Below, piece after piece: positions 21,252-32,973 of a DNA stretch of 64,000 nucleotides (the stretch's first letter is position 1; every line of letters starts with the position of its first letter). The notes under the pieces are model-generated. The model worked only from the letters and a program-made list of their open reading frames with translations. It did no database searches and was not told the origin of the DNA. The stretch is from Lonicera japonica (lineage: Eukaryota > Streptophyta > Magnoliopsida > Dipsacales > Caprifoliaceae), in the NCBI GenBank assembly GCA_021464415.1, contig CM038468.1, positions 40,102,969-40,166,968 on the forward strand. The letters run 5' to 3'. The position numbers and the translations under genes are program-made.

Positions 21252-23800
21252 TCAAAGCACAGACTGGAGGGCATTAACAACGATTCTCATGTTCAGCCTG
21301 AAATCAGGTTCGTAATGCAAGCACAAGGCCGCAATGGCAGCTATCTGTAGACATTATTCTTTTATTTCATTTAATGCTCTAAAATACAACAGAATTATAA
21401 AATGCAGTACTGTAGATCATTACCTTGGCAGCTTATTTTGGAGGGTATTCTCCATTCAATCTAGGATCAACCTCTACTCCACTTTATCTTCGGTTGGAGT
21501 TGCCCAGTATACAATCCACACCCCTGCAACAACTTAAGACGGCAAAAAGAAAGTAAGGACATCATGAGTCATAGGAGGGGATAAAAGAACTGAAATGAAG
21601 TGAGTGGATAATCTAGATTGTTAATTTACAAAATTGGGGGGACTCAGATTTTTGATTGATAGTGTCTGCCTCGTCATTTAAACAGAAAATACCTATCCAA
21701 ATCTGAACTATATAATTTTAAACTACTGGTCTAGATTTCAACTATCCTCTAGAATCCGATACATACCTATGCCACCAGACACCCTTCTTCAAGCTGAAGC
21801 TGCCATTTACACTGATAAGGTTTACACACGGTCAACAGCTCCAGGAGGACCACGCCAAAGCTGTAGATGTCACACTTTGAACTCAAGTCTCCAGTCATTG
21901 CATACCTATAGCAGAAAATTAGACAAATCAGACAAGTCTACTTGTGTTAGGCCATCTAAACTTGATGCAGTTATGTTTTAGCATCGATCCTCTCACTCCT
22001 GCTCCAGCTCTGGTTCTGCTATTTAGTTGCCTCTAACAGATTACCGAATTGCAGTGATAGCCTAATAAAAGCCTAGACGGTTATTAATGAAATTTCTTAA
22101 AGAACTACTTAAATTAGGCATCTACGCTGCATCCTATCAAGTATCCAAGTTGTGGTTGGCAGACGCTCGGATGATCAATCTAACTAGGATTTGTGATTAC
22201 CACAAGTAACGTATGTTAAAAGATTCAAGGAAAAGCTTACTCAGGAGCATAATAACCAAACGGTCAAATATGCCTAATCATTTCAAAAGGCATGTTCGGG
22301 GCTTGATTTGGAAATTTAATATCCACCATCTTTGTGATGCCATCATTAAAAAGTAAGACGTTGCTGGACTTTATACCTCGATGGATGATATGGCGTTGTG
22401 CCTCCTCACGCAACAAGTCCTTTTACAGCTTCAATTGCAATTTTAATTATTTGGGGCCATGGTAGAACTGGATTTGACTGCACATCTTTGATAGCTTCTC
22501 GTCTTACACCTGCAAATGGAAGCATATTACTGGTATTGTATGAACTAGGAGATGGACAATACCTAATATTAACTAGTCTACTTACTACTCAGACAACCAG
22601 CATGCTGAGTGCTAAACTTGCTCCATTTTTGTACAAAATTTTCATACAAACCGACGTGGTACCAATCAGATAAATAAGAAAGATAGACAAAGACAACACA
22701 TTAAATGTGTGGCAAGCAACTAGAATTTTCATTAGAAAGAGAAGTAGAAGAGAAAAAAAGAACTACATTACACAAGTCCTAACATGAATGAAACATAAGT
22801 TACATTAAGGCCTCGTTTGGTTCAAGGAAGGGAAATCAACTCCCTTGTCTTTCCCATTGAGGTGAAAAACTAAAATTCCTATCAAGTTTCATTTCTTGTG
22901 TTTGGTAAAGCACAAAAAGTATTTAAGTAGGGGTATTGTTGTCCAAATTTTTTGTAATAAATGCTAGAAAATCACAAGGAAAAATCAATCCCATGGGTTT
23001 TGAGAGGATTGACTTTACCCCCTACTTTACCCTATGTCAAGAAAGTGTTTCCAGAATTTGTGCTTACTAAACAAAGGAAAGGAAAGAGAAAATAAAACAA
23101 GAAGAAAGATAGAAAATAGCTGAATAAAGAGAAAATAAAGAGGCAGACCTTTATACTGCATGGCTGAATAAAACAAGAAGAAAGACAGAAAATAGCTCTA
23201 TACTAATATATATAAGAACAAATAGATCGATGTAAGAGTTAATATTCGTGCAAGAATTCAAACACTATTATCACTTATCAGTGGCAGTGGTGGGAAAAAG
23301 ACTCAACTACAAAAAGATTCACAAAGGAAAATGCTGATGTTGGTTACCGTAAAGAACGTCATAAAGAGACTCATTCGGAGTGTAATCATATGCAAGGATA
23401 CAGAGACCACCATCAACACAATAACTAACTTGCTTAACCACATTGTCATGTTTAAGCTTGGATAGCATAGAAACCTGTAATATGATGCATGGAATCACTA
23501 AAGGCTACGAAAGTTTGCATCGAATGTAGATTTATCACACAGTCCTTGAGATGTTGAAAATTCTTAGATAGGAAGAAAATCAATATCTAACATTTTGATG
23601 CATGAAGCCTGAGAACTTTTCAAGATACCATTGTATAATCTTCCATGATTCCTTTCATAAATCAAAGCCTTTGTACCAAAGTTATATGTTACTTCCTTCA
23701 ACTCATCTAGCTGAACAAAAGGAACAGCAATAGGCTGGATGTTTACAGCCTGCTTGTCCTTCCATGTAGAAATAGTTGCATCTTCTTTTACTGTCAGATA
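21252..23800 (-). pseudogene. PTI1-like kinase pseudogene, copy 2
   Basis: Six exon remnants are recognisable: about 23570-23760 ([18 protein letters not shown], then a stop before the usual QEFL), 23343-23472 (intact; VSMLSKLKHDNVV), 22250-22515, 21785-21910, 21425-21520 and 21252-21345. Exon 4 has a frameshift just before the YLHE position. Exon 6 has a stop. The last exon ends early. The catalytic loop reads HRG instead of HRD and the second Lys of KKLD is Met. A repeat insertion (about 22809-23075) sits in the intron between exons 3 and 4. It is closest to the copy at 54332-61643, with which it shares the exon 4 frameshift region and the adjacent RNase H relic. Confidence 0.8.
22809..23075. 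mobile_element. MITE-like insertion in a pseudogene intron
   Basis: Starts GGCCTCGTTTGGTT after ATTAA. The homologous intron at about 61874 runs on without this block (ATTAAAGACAAAGG), giving an empty site. The right end is not a clear inverted repeat, so it is either truncated or not a canonical MITE. Confidence 0.5.
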
Positions 23801-23922
23801 TGGGGTGCTATTCCTACGGGAAATGCTCTTATAAAAATAAGAGGGCTTTTAGCAGAAAGGATGTCAAGAAAAAAAAATAAGGGTCAAGCAATGACAGGAC
23901 ATATTATATATATAATTATATT

Positions 23923-24732
23923 TGATGGTGCAAATTAGTAACCCAACTTACTTCGTCAACCACGAGCAAACAGTGTGGCAGTTCACGTCAGCAACCTGAT
24001 CTGTCACCGCAAGCGAAGCTCTTTGTGGTTTGGGTAGCTGTTTAGGGATTAATTCCGCACAGTAAATAATAGAGCTCAAATGCCAGAGCTCTTTCAGAGA
24101 GCTCTGGAGCTCTCTTGCCTGACCACTCCAGAGTGGTTGATAAGGGCATAGGAGACTGCCACTTGTCCTGCAGAAGACACATAACTTTCTTCACATTCAT
24201 TAAATGTATACCAACTACATTTAATGCACCGAAATTCATAGAGAAGCAAGGTCAAAGCTGGTGATGATCAAGGCATGGATCCAGACCTGTTCTAGGAGCT
24301 CTCCAACACGTTTTCTCTCAGTCATATATATAAAAGGAGCATTTGCTTCTCTCAACAACTTCTGAACAACCAAGAACAACACTGAAAAAACAGCGGAAAG
24401 TGAGCAATCAATAGAAATAGAAATACTGAGTATACGTCAGAGCTCTTGATATAGAGAAGTTAGAACTTGCGTAGCTCAAGTATACTCTCATCGTAAGATT
24501 GTGAAAATAGAATAGCTAGAGATACTTTTGTGAGTTTGTAATAGTCACTCAATTACCCTCAATACAAAGCTAACCGAGCTCCTAACTCTATTCCACAGAG
24601 GAGGACTAACCCATATTTTCATATAAGGCAAACATTCTCTATACATTTTTGACTCCCCTAGCTTATCGCATATATTATTCTAATCATTTGACTGTGTGGT
24701 CTAAACTAGCCTTCTAGTTTTACACACCAATA
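23923..24732 (+). repeat. 5' LTR of the Tat-lineage element
   Basis: Starts TGATGGTGCAAATTAG; ends CACACCAATA, where the right LTR has CACACCAACA, so the final CA has decayed to TA. TATATATAAAAGG near 24325 is a plausible promoter TATA box. Confidence 0.85.
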
Positions 24733-24735
24733 GTT

Positions 24736-24750
24736 TGGCGCCGTCTGTGG
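24736..24750 (+). other. Primer-binding site
   Basis: TGGCGCCGTCTGTGG three bases after the LTR; TGGCGCCGT is the start typical of tRNA-Asp-type primer sites in Tat/Athila-like elements. Confidence 0.7.
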
Positions 24751-24813
24751 AAAAGACATTTTCTCAAGTCACAAACACTCCCTTTCAAACAAAAAACACA
24801 TCCAAAAAACCAA

Positions 24814-26250
24814 CATGTCTTTAAGACACACTCAACTAGACCCTCTGCTGGCTCAACAAGAACAATAAGCTGCTCTTCAAGTCCAAATCGATAGGCTCAT
24901 AGCCCAGAAAGAGACACCCCCAGCCAACTTAAGAAGTTGGTCAGCTTTAGCCTTTGCGTCTGTGGCCCCTCTCCCAGTTTCGCCATGAGTCCCAGCTAGA
25001 CAAAGGCTTGGAGACCATGGCAGAGAATCTAGGGGGAGCCGCAGCGGAACCAATAAGTTCGAATCTAATTGATCCAGCTCTTGGAGAGAGTCCTCATTCG
25101 AAGAGGTTTCAGCTACATTTCCTCCCCCACCAGTGAGGAATCCACAGGTGAATGTGATTCACGAGGAACTCTCTGAGGGAGCCTCTTGACACCACAGCCA
25201 AAGCAAAGGAGCTCGACCTCCCCTTCCTCCAGCTGACAGCTTGAAGGAGAAGCAAATGCCGGACCTCGAGGGTCAGTATTTTAAAAGATATCCCACAAGC
25301 GATCTGTGGATGATGTCGAAAAGAGGCTGATGTAGGAAATAAAGGCTCAAATAGCCAAAATAATAAAGAAAATGGGTCATCTGGGAGGGAGCTCGGCCGC
25401 AGCTCTAGTGAAGGATTCCAAATCTTTGTTTGCATAACACATTCAAAGCTGCCAGATTTCAGAAAAATTCAAGCTCCCGACACTAGAGTCATATGACAGA
25501 ACTACTGACCCTGTAGACCACTGGCAGCAGTATGAGAATATAATGGGGCTCCAAAATGTCCCAAATGGTATCATATGTAGAACCTTTGTCACAACTCTAA
25601 ATAGGGCAGCCCGAATGTGGTGCAATAGCCTGCTCCCGAGATTAATCTAGAGCTCGCAAGAGCTTGGAACCAAGTTCACTTCCAATCGAAAGCAATCCAA
25701 GCCTTCCATTTACTTCTTCACTATCAAACATAGGTTAGCGGAGAGTTTGAAAGAGTATGCTTGCCAATTCAATCAGGAGAGCCTCACAATCACGAACCTC
25801 AACGAAGGGGTAGCAGTAGCAACCTTTATGGAAGAGGTGAGCTCCCCTTACTACCTGATGACTCTGGCAAGAATGGCTCCTAAAACTACGTTCGAGCTCC
25901 TGGACGAGGTCAGCAAATAGATTGGCATGGAAGAAGCTTTAAAAGGTCGCGACTTGACAGGCTATCAGCTCTCATGCCCTCCTCCAAGCACCAAAAGGGA
26001 CATAATCCACCCCGCGGCCAAGAGAAAGAGGGTAAAAAGGCCAAGAAATAGATGAACAAGTCCGAACCAAGTGAAGGCAGAGCTTGCCAGCAGTTCATTC
26101 CTCTGACAGCTCCCTTTGGTGAAGTCTATGCCTAGTTGGAACCAGGGAAACTCCCAGAACCCCAGAAAATGAAGACTTCAGAGAAAAAGTGGGATACAAC
26201 AAAGTACTGCCGATATCACAAAGATCATGGCCATGAGACCAACGATTGCT
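24814..26250 (+). pseudogene. Gag relic of the Tat-lineage element
   Basis: Fragments in several frames match the gag at 29375-30361, including DPVDHWQQ, ARMWCNSL, LKEYACQFNQESL and LMTLARMAPKT. A zinc knuckle CRYHKDHGHETNDC lies at about 26205-26250. At least ten stops or frame changes make it non-functional. Confidence 0.75.
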
Positions 26251-26684
26251 AGAAGCTGAGGAAATAAAAAAACTGATTCAGATGCGACAGCTCCGTCAGT
26301 ATGTGGACAAAAAAAAGGAAGTTCTCCCGAAAGTTAAGGGAAAAGAGCACTCTAATGAGATCTATATGATCGACAGGGGCTTGTCTTTCTCAGGCAGCAG
26401 TAACAGGTCCCGAAAGGCCAATATCAGACTAGCCAAATTTTTTAGCTCGGAGGCAGAATTCTTTAGCTTCAGGCTTACTAAGATGGTGAAGTATAATGTC
26501 GCAAAGATCACCTTCACAGATGAAGACATGAGCGGGGTAGAGTTCCCACACGATGATCTTTTAGTGGTAACAGCTATAATGGGCAATCACAATGTCCATC
26601 GAATCCATATAGATATTGGAGCCACTTCAAACCTCATGTACTACAGCGCTTTCAAAGCCACGAGCATCTCCACCAAGCACCTAA
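26246..26684 (+). pseudogene. Retroviral-type aspartic protease region, cut by an insertion
   Basis: An open stretch of about 146 residues includes VEFPHDDLLVVTAIMGNHNV and DIGATSNLMYYSAF, the D-x-G active-site neighbourhood of Ty3/Gypsy Tat proteases. The frame is interrupted exactly at 26684 by the solo LTR (26685-32968) and resumes at 32974. Confidence 0.7.
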
Positions 26685-27520
26685 TGTAATACCCCGTAAT
26701 ATAATTAGTATAAATTAGACACATTAATATTGATTAAGCGAAATTTTTGAAGAGTTTAAAAATCTTGGTTGAGCATGAACCAAATTGTAAAGTTGTAAAA
26801 GTTCAGGGTTAAAATAATAAAGTTATGAAAGTTCAGGGTTAAATGCCGTAAGTTAGCAAAAGTTAAATTTTTTTTCTTTTAAGAGTAACCGACCTCCATC
26901 ACCTGAATTATTCTCCACTTTTTTCATTCCTTTTTTTTTTCATTTGTTTAGCCGAGAAAAACAGAAAGAAAAAAGATATTATGTACGAATCTTTCTCTTT
27001 ATAAATTAGTCATCAAAACTCCGCCGAATTGAGTTGAGCCTTGAGGAAAAGTTGTTCTATACGTCAAGGGCTACGCATAGGTATAAGAATTTTAGAGTTG
27101 TGTTGGTCGGAGTTCGAGTATCAACTCAAATTTCATTCTTTGGGGCTAAATATTTTGAGGTATGGGTTTAATTATTTTTAAAACCTGATAATTTGATTTT
27201 ATTCTATATAAATCATCATATTTTAATTGTCTTTATTTTAAGAATTATTATATGATGAGGATGATGATGTTTTGTGATTTATAAAGCCATGTGTATGTTA
27301 TTTGAAGAAAAATATACCTTATACTTGATATATTTGTATTATTTGATATACAAAAGATATATTTTAGATGTATAAATATTGTATATATATGAAATTAATT
27401 AATCGATCAATTATATACATTAAGGGACATGTATAGAGATTTTTTGTGGTTATATAGCATAAGTTGTTTCAAATATTCATTTATTAACATGTTATGCATA
27501 TTGTGCATCGTTATTGTGTC

Positions 27521-28546
27521 TGATGGCGTAAAAATCTAGAACAGATAATTAACGACCGATCAATCAATGAATAATGGTGAATTGGATCGTAACTGTGAAC
27601 AGTGATTATAAACAGTACCACCGTATATATGAACAGTGCTTGTGAACAGTAACTGTGAATAGTACCACTGTAAATGTGAACAGTGATTGTGAACAGTAAC
27701 TGTCAACAGTACCGCTGTATATGTGAACAGTGGTTGTGAACAGTAACTATGAACAGTACCTCTGAACAGTATCTGTGAACAGTACCTCTGAACAGTATCT
27801 GTGAACAGTGACTCTGAACAGTGACCGTGAACAGTACCACCGTATATGTGAACAGTGACTGTGAACAGTACCGGCAGAAACTGATTAAAAATAAAGATGA
27901 ACACGAGACGTTTTTTATTAAGGTAGGTTCCCCCGGTAGCGCTTATGCTAGTCCGGCAGTACGTCCTCCTTTTGTGTGTGCTTGCTTTGTATTAGCTCAA
28001 AGGCAATCAATTCGGATGATAATATAAGCTACCAATCTCTCTCTTTCTTTCTATAATTTCCTTAATTCTATTTATAAGTATAGAATTAGGATTACAATTA
28101 TTTCAACAGAATAAATAATAAACTGTGTAGGAGAGAGAGTGTATAAGGATTGGTATTTTTTTTGGGGTATGAAAAGAGAGAGTATAAGACCCTCAAAAAT
28201 TGGCTTGTATTTAGGAAAGATGGATGGATATTGGGAGAGAAGGAAGAGATGTTTTTGGTGTGTTTTGAATGAATGAATGAGGGGGGTATTTATAGGTAAA
28301 TGTAGAAGGGCAAAAAGGTAAATTTGGTAATGTATATGATGTGTATGCTTAGGTCACATGTATTCTAGAATGTATATGATGTGTATGCTTAGGTCACATG
28401 TATTCTAGAATGTACATGATGTGTATGCTTAGGTCACATAGGTAAAAATGGTATTTTACTGGAGGTAAAAATTGGTATTTTACTGGAGGTAAAAGTGTTG
28501 AATTACCTTTGTATGCCAATGATAAAATTAGTATTTAACCCCATCA
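27521..28546 (-). repeat. 3' LTR of the gag-only element
   Basis: It carries a TGAACAGT-rich array at about 27590-27880, a CTATAAATACCCC TATA-like box (28283-28295, minus), and a tandem duplication of GGTATTTTACTGGAGGTAAA near 28450-28495 that the other LTR lacks. Confidence 0.85.
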
Positions 28547-28560
28547 ATTGCCCCCTATCC
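28547..28560 (-). other. Polypurine tract
   Basis: On the minus strand GGATAGGGGGCAAT directly precedes the 3' LTR. Confidence 0.7.
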
Positions 28561-28689
28561 TTATCATTTAGTTCGGATGACCTGATTGGTGAGGATATCC
28601 TTCAACCCGGGAGCTAGTAGTAGCTTTGAGCTCTGAAGTTCGTGATGTCTTAAGCCCGAATCCTTCGTAGGTGAACAAAGTCGACAATT

Positions 28690-29245
28690 CGATGCTTGCA
28701 AGAGGTCTTTTGCATGTGTTAGGTCTTTCGCCTGTGTTAGAGGTCTTTTGCCTTTTAAAGAGGTCTTTTGCCTGTGTTAGGTCTTTCGCCTTTGAGAGGT
28801 CTTTCCCCTATATTAGAGGTCTTTTGCCTTTTTTAGAGGTCTTTTGCCTTTATTAGAGGTCTTTTGCCTTTTTAGAGGTCTTTCGCCTGTGTTAGAGGTC
28901 TTTCGCCTGTGTTAGAGGTCTTTTGCCTTTTTTAGAGGTCTTTCGCCTGTGTTAGAGGTCTTTTGCCTTTTTTAGAGGTCTTTTGCCTTTAGAGGTCTTT
29001 TGCCTGTGTTAGAGGTCTTTCGCCTGTGTTAGAGGTCTTTTGCCTTTTTTAGAGGTCTTTCGCCTGTGTTAGAGGTCTTTTGCCTGTGTTAGAGGTCTTT
29101 TGCCTTTTTTAGAGGTCTTTCGCCTGTGTTAGAGGTCTTTTGCCTGTGTTAGAGGTCTTTTGCCTTTTTTAGAGGTCTTTCGCCTGTGTTAGAGGTCTTT
29201 TGCCTTTGTTAGAAGTCTTTTGCCTGTGTTAGAGGTCTTTTTTTT
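28690..29245. repeat. ~20-bp minisatellite array inside the gag-only element
   Basis: About 27 units alternating between AGAGGTCTTTTGCCTTTTTT and AGAGGTCTTTCGCCTGTGTT types, with some shortened units. It lies between gag and the polypurine tract, where pol would normally be. The units abut without spacers, so this is not a CRISPR. Confidence 0.9.
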
Positions 29246-29279
29246 ATATGTACTGTCGGAACTGACCTCGCTGAATAAG

Positions 29280-30706
29280 CTTTTCAATTTCTTCCTTGAG
29301 CTTCTAGCAATTATTAGTCTCGTGGCCGTGGTCCTTGTGATACCGGCAGTACTGGGTAGAGTCCCTCTTCTTCTCTAGAGAGTGCTCATCTTCCTAGGCT
29401 TATGCACTTCTCCTGGTTCTGATTGGGCATAGACCTCGCTCAGTGGAGCTGTAAGGGGAGTGAACTTCCGGTGAGCTCTGTCCTTGCTAGATCTGAACTT
29501 TTCGGTATTCTTTTTGATCTTCTTGTTCTCCCTCTCTTGACTAGAAGAAGGGCTATGTTCCCCCTGGCGCTTGGAAGGGGGCCAGAGAGCAGAAAATCCT
29601 GACATGTTGCGTCCTTGGAGTGTCTCTTCCACCCCAATCTGTTTGTTGACCTCGTCCAGGAGCTCAGACATGGTCTTTGGAGCCATTCTAGCTAAGGTCA
29701 TTAAGCAGTAGGGGGAGCTTACTCCGTTCATAAATGCGGCTACGGCTACACCTTCATTGAGATCATCGATCATGAGGCTTTCCTGGTTGAACCGGCAAGC
29801 GTACTCTTTCAAGCCTTCGTTTGAACTTTGTTTGATTGTGAAGAGGTGGGTGGAAGGCTTAGACTGCTTTCTAGTCCCTAGGAAGTGAGTTACGAACTTC
29901 GTACCAAGCTCGTTCGAGCTCTGAATCGAGCCTGGGGATAGGCTGTTGCACCACATCCGAGCTGCCCCCTTGAGGGTTGTGATAAAAGCCCTGCATATGA
30001 TACCATCTGGGACACTGTGGAGCCCTATTATATTTCTAAATTGTTGCCAATGGTCCACTGGATCAGTTGAGCCATCATATGACTCTAGAGCAGGTAGTTT
30101 GAATCTGTTTGGGACTGCACATGTCTGGATGTGCGTTGCAAATGGGGATTCAGAATTCCTTACCAGAGTTGCTGCCGAGCTCCCTCCAACGTGGCCTATG
30201 GTTTTCATCATTTCGTCCAGCTGGGCTTTCATTTCTGATCTGAGCCTCTCCTCTACTTCTTCAACAGAGCTCTTGTTCGAGATCCTATCGAACACAAACC
30301 CTCGAGGTCTGGCATTGGTCTCCAGAACTGGTGGAATAGGGGGGCGACCTCCTCTGTTCACACTTTGTCTTTGAGCATCTTCTTCGGAGCGTTTTTCTCG
30401 AACAACATTAACTTGTGGATTTCTTTTTGGAGATGGTGGGGGAGCTGTAACAGAGAACTCATCATAAGAATCTCCTTATTCAGAACTGGATTGGTCGGCA
30501 TCAGACCCACTGGGCCTGCTTCAATTCCTCCTATACCTCCGGCGGCGTTCTCTCAGCCTTTTAATGGCTGGGATTCGCGCAGGGGATAGGGGAGCCGGTG
30601 CAGAAATAGGGGTCGGAGGCGATCCATCTCTTGAACTGTACGAAGGGGATTCTCTTTGAGCCATCAATCTGTCAATCCGGACCTGGAGAGCAGTTTGTTG
30701 AGCCAT
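29280..30706 (-). pseudogene. Gag of the gag-only element (long frame 29375-30361)
   Basis: The main open stretch (30361-29375, about 328 codons) is a Ty3/Gypsy retrotransposon gag: DPVDHWQQFRNIIGLH, ARMWCNSLSPGS, LGTKFVTHFLGTRKQSKP, LKEYACRFNQESL, LARMAPKTMSELLDEVNKQIG and a Lys/Arg-rich tail. An N-terminal part from the ATG at 30706 is separated by a stop near 30521. A zinc knuckle CRYHKDHGHETNNC (about 29308-29351) lies just past the stop in another frame. The protein would package element RNA. The two breaks suggest it is recently dead or expressed with frameshifting. Confidence 0.8.
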
Positions 30707-30818
30707 TAAGGCTATCAGAGGGTCTGTTTGGGTGGTGTCTCCTAACTGGGATATGGTGAATGTATGGTTTTTGGCTTTTTTTTTTTTCAGAAGCGTGTGA
30801 CTTTAAGGAAATGTCTTT

Positions 30819-30834
30819 CCCACAGACGGCGCCA
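30819..30834 (-). other. Primer-binding site of the gag-only element
   Basis: Minus strand TGGCGCCGTCTGTGGG, three bases inside the 5' LTR; identical in its first 15 bases to the PBS at 24736. Confidence 0.75.
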
Positions 30835-30837
30835 AAC

Positions 30838-31839
30838 TGATGGCGTCAAAATCTAGAACAGATAATTAACGACCGATCAATCAATGAATAATGGTGAATT
30901 GGATCGTAACTGTGAACAGTGATTGTGAACAGTACCACCGTATATATGAACAGTGCTTGTGAACAGTAACTGTGAACAGTACCACTGTAAATGTGAACAG
31001 TGATTGTGAACAGTAACTGTCAACAGTACCGCTGTATATGTGAACAGTGGTTGTGAACAGTAACTATGAACAGTACCTCTGAACAGTATCTGTGAACAGT
31101 ACCTCTGAACAGTATCTGTGAACAGTGACTCTGAACAGTGACCGTGAACAGTACCACCGTATATGTGAACAGTGACTGTGAACAGTACCGGCAGAAACTG
31201 ATTAAAAATAAAGATGAACACGAGACGTTTTTTATTAAGGTAGGTTCCCTCTGTAGCGCTTATGCTAGTCCGGCAGTACGTCCTCCTTTTGTGTGTGCTT
31301 GCTTTGTATTAGCTCAAAGGCAATCAATTCGGATGATAATACAAGCTACCAATCTCTCTCTTTCTTTCTATAATTTCCTTAATTCTATTTATAAGTATAG
31401 AATTATGATTACAATTATTTCAACAGAATAAATAATAAACTGTGTAGGAGAGAGAGTGTATAAGGATTGGTATTTTTTTTGGGGTATGAAAAGAGAGAGT
31501 ATAAGACCCTCAAAAATTGGCTTGTATTTAGGAAAGATGGATGGATATTGGGAGAGAAGGAAGAGATGTTTTTGGTGTGTTTTGAATGAATGAATGAGGG
31601 GGGTATTTATAGGTAAATGTAGAAGGGCAAAAAGGTAAATTTGGTAATGTATATGATTTGTATGCTTAGGTCACATGTATTCTAGAATGTATATGATGTG
31701 TATGCTTAGGTCACATGTATTCTAGAATATACATGATGTGTATGCTTAGGTCACATAGGTAAAAATGGTATTTTACTGGAGGTAAAAGTGTTTAATTACT
31801 TTTGTATGCCAATGATAAAATTAATATTTAACCCCATCA
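30838..31839 (-). repeat. 5' LTR of the gag-only element
   Basis: 1,002 bp. It contains 18 GAACAG-type repeats at 30915-31190 by eye, and a TATA-like box CTATAAATACCCC at about 31600-31612 (minus), so the array lies in the transcribed part downstream of the promoter. Confidence 0.85.
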
Positions 31840-32973
31840 GTGTCAATCGGATTCTTGGAGACCTTTCGGCAAGCTCGGACTATTTTTATGGCCTATCATA
31901 TAGGCATATATCTTGTATTTATGGTACTAAAAGTTTTTTATATCTGTTGTATCATTCTGGGACGTGATATGGTCCCGTGATGGGTTCGAGATGATTATCA
32001 TTGTGGCCCTTCGATGATGAAGGGAATATGTATTGAGTGCTTGCCGATGTGAAAATAAGTAGGGCTCGGTGCTCTTGGGTTGAAAAATCCTAAACCCCCG
32101 GAGGACATGAATGAGGTCGGCTGTCTAAAGCTAGTGGTGAGTAGCCCAGAAATCTAGACTTCGGCAAATCATTTTTGATTATGTGATATGATATGGATAG
32201 ACATGTGGTCCAATTCTATTATGATATAATGATGATCTTCTATGAGCCGGATAATGTTATATTGTGATTATGTTCGATTTATTCTCTAGGGCGGTCATGC
32301 CCGTTCTTTTTTTATGATTATGATTCGGCCCAACTTCAGTATCTTTTGGGGGCGGTCAGGCCCATTGTTATTATTATTATTATGATTCGGTTCGGCCTCG
32401 GTATTCTCTCGGTATAATGGTTGACACAAGGGAGGTAACCTGCATATGCACATGCATGCGTTGTTTTATTGGTTGAGCCATGATTTATGATTAAATTGTT
32501 AATTACGTTTTGTAGATAATGTTGCCCGTTATATCCCCCCTACTGAGCTGTGAGTTCATCCCATTTTATGTAAACAAATTCAGGTATCCAGGAGACAGAT
32601 AAGACAGAAAAAGGAACTGGGTCGAGAACGAAGTAGAGGACCTCTGATATCGACTCATTTTTGTTGTGTAGGTGTGTACATGGCAAGCCAGGGCTAGCCT
32701 GAGTTGTTGTTTACTTTGTAATACATGTTAACATAGTGTGTATGCCTCTAGGATTCTATGTATGTGTATAGATGTATATTACACTCATGTTTTATATTAT
32801 CGCCCACAGCATGAGTATCAGGATTGTTTATTTCAGGCTATGTGATTTTCTTGGATTTATTGTTTCCTTATTTATTTTAGACATACTTTAACTCATCTAA
32901 GGTGGGTTAGTAACGCTCTAGGTCTTAGTTACAGGTGTTATCCTACTAATTAAAGTGTGGATGTTACACCTAA

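Larger units (their letters stand above)
27521..31839 (-). mobile_element. Gag-only (TR-GAG-like) LTR element, 4.3 kb, young
   Basis: Flanked by GTGTC (27516-27520, 31840-31844). LTRs 27521-28546 and 30838-31839 read TGATGGGG...GCCATCA on the minus strand. The PBS lies at 30819-30834 and the polypurine tract at 28547-28560, both setting minus polarity. Between them is only gag plus a zinc knuckle and a 20-bp tandem array; protease, RT and integrase are absent. The LTRs differ by roughly fifteen substitutions plus one 24-bp duplication by eye, indicating a recent insertion. It would depend on enzymes from a relative, plausibly a Tat-type element. Confidence 0.85.
26685..32968. mobile_element. 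Solo LTR (~1.96 kb) interrupted by a younger element
   Basis: Ends TGTAATACCCCG ... GGATGTTACA, flanked by CCTAA (26680-26684 and 32969-32973). Its own sequence is 26685-27520 plus 31845-32968. No coding region, PBS or second LTR is present, so it is best read as a solo LTR. TGTAATACCCC...TTACA ends are common in plant Gypsy elements, but the family is not assigned. It is inserted in the protease region of the element at 23923-36135. Confidence 0.8.

Noticed and set aside
24042..24239. Open frame inside the Gypsy LTR (also 35178-35675)
   Set aside because: LTR sequence, frame not conserved between the two LTRs.
27560..27904. Open frame of ~114 codons within the LTR, repeated at 30877-31221
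   Set aside because: It is created by the TGAACAGT repeat array (Val-His-Ser-Cys periodicity) and lies in LTR sequence; no domain and no reason to call it a gene.
28690..29245. Regular short repeats, CRISPR-like at first glance
   Set aside because: Units abut with no unique spacers, lie inside a plant LTR element, and vary in length; a minisatellite.
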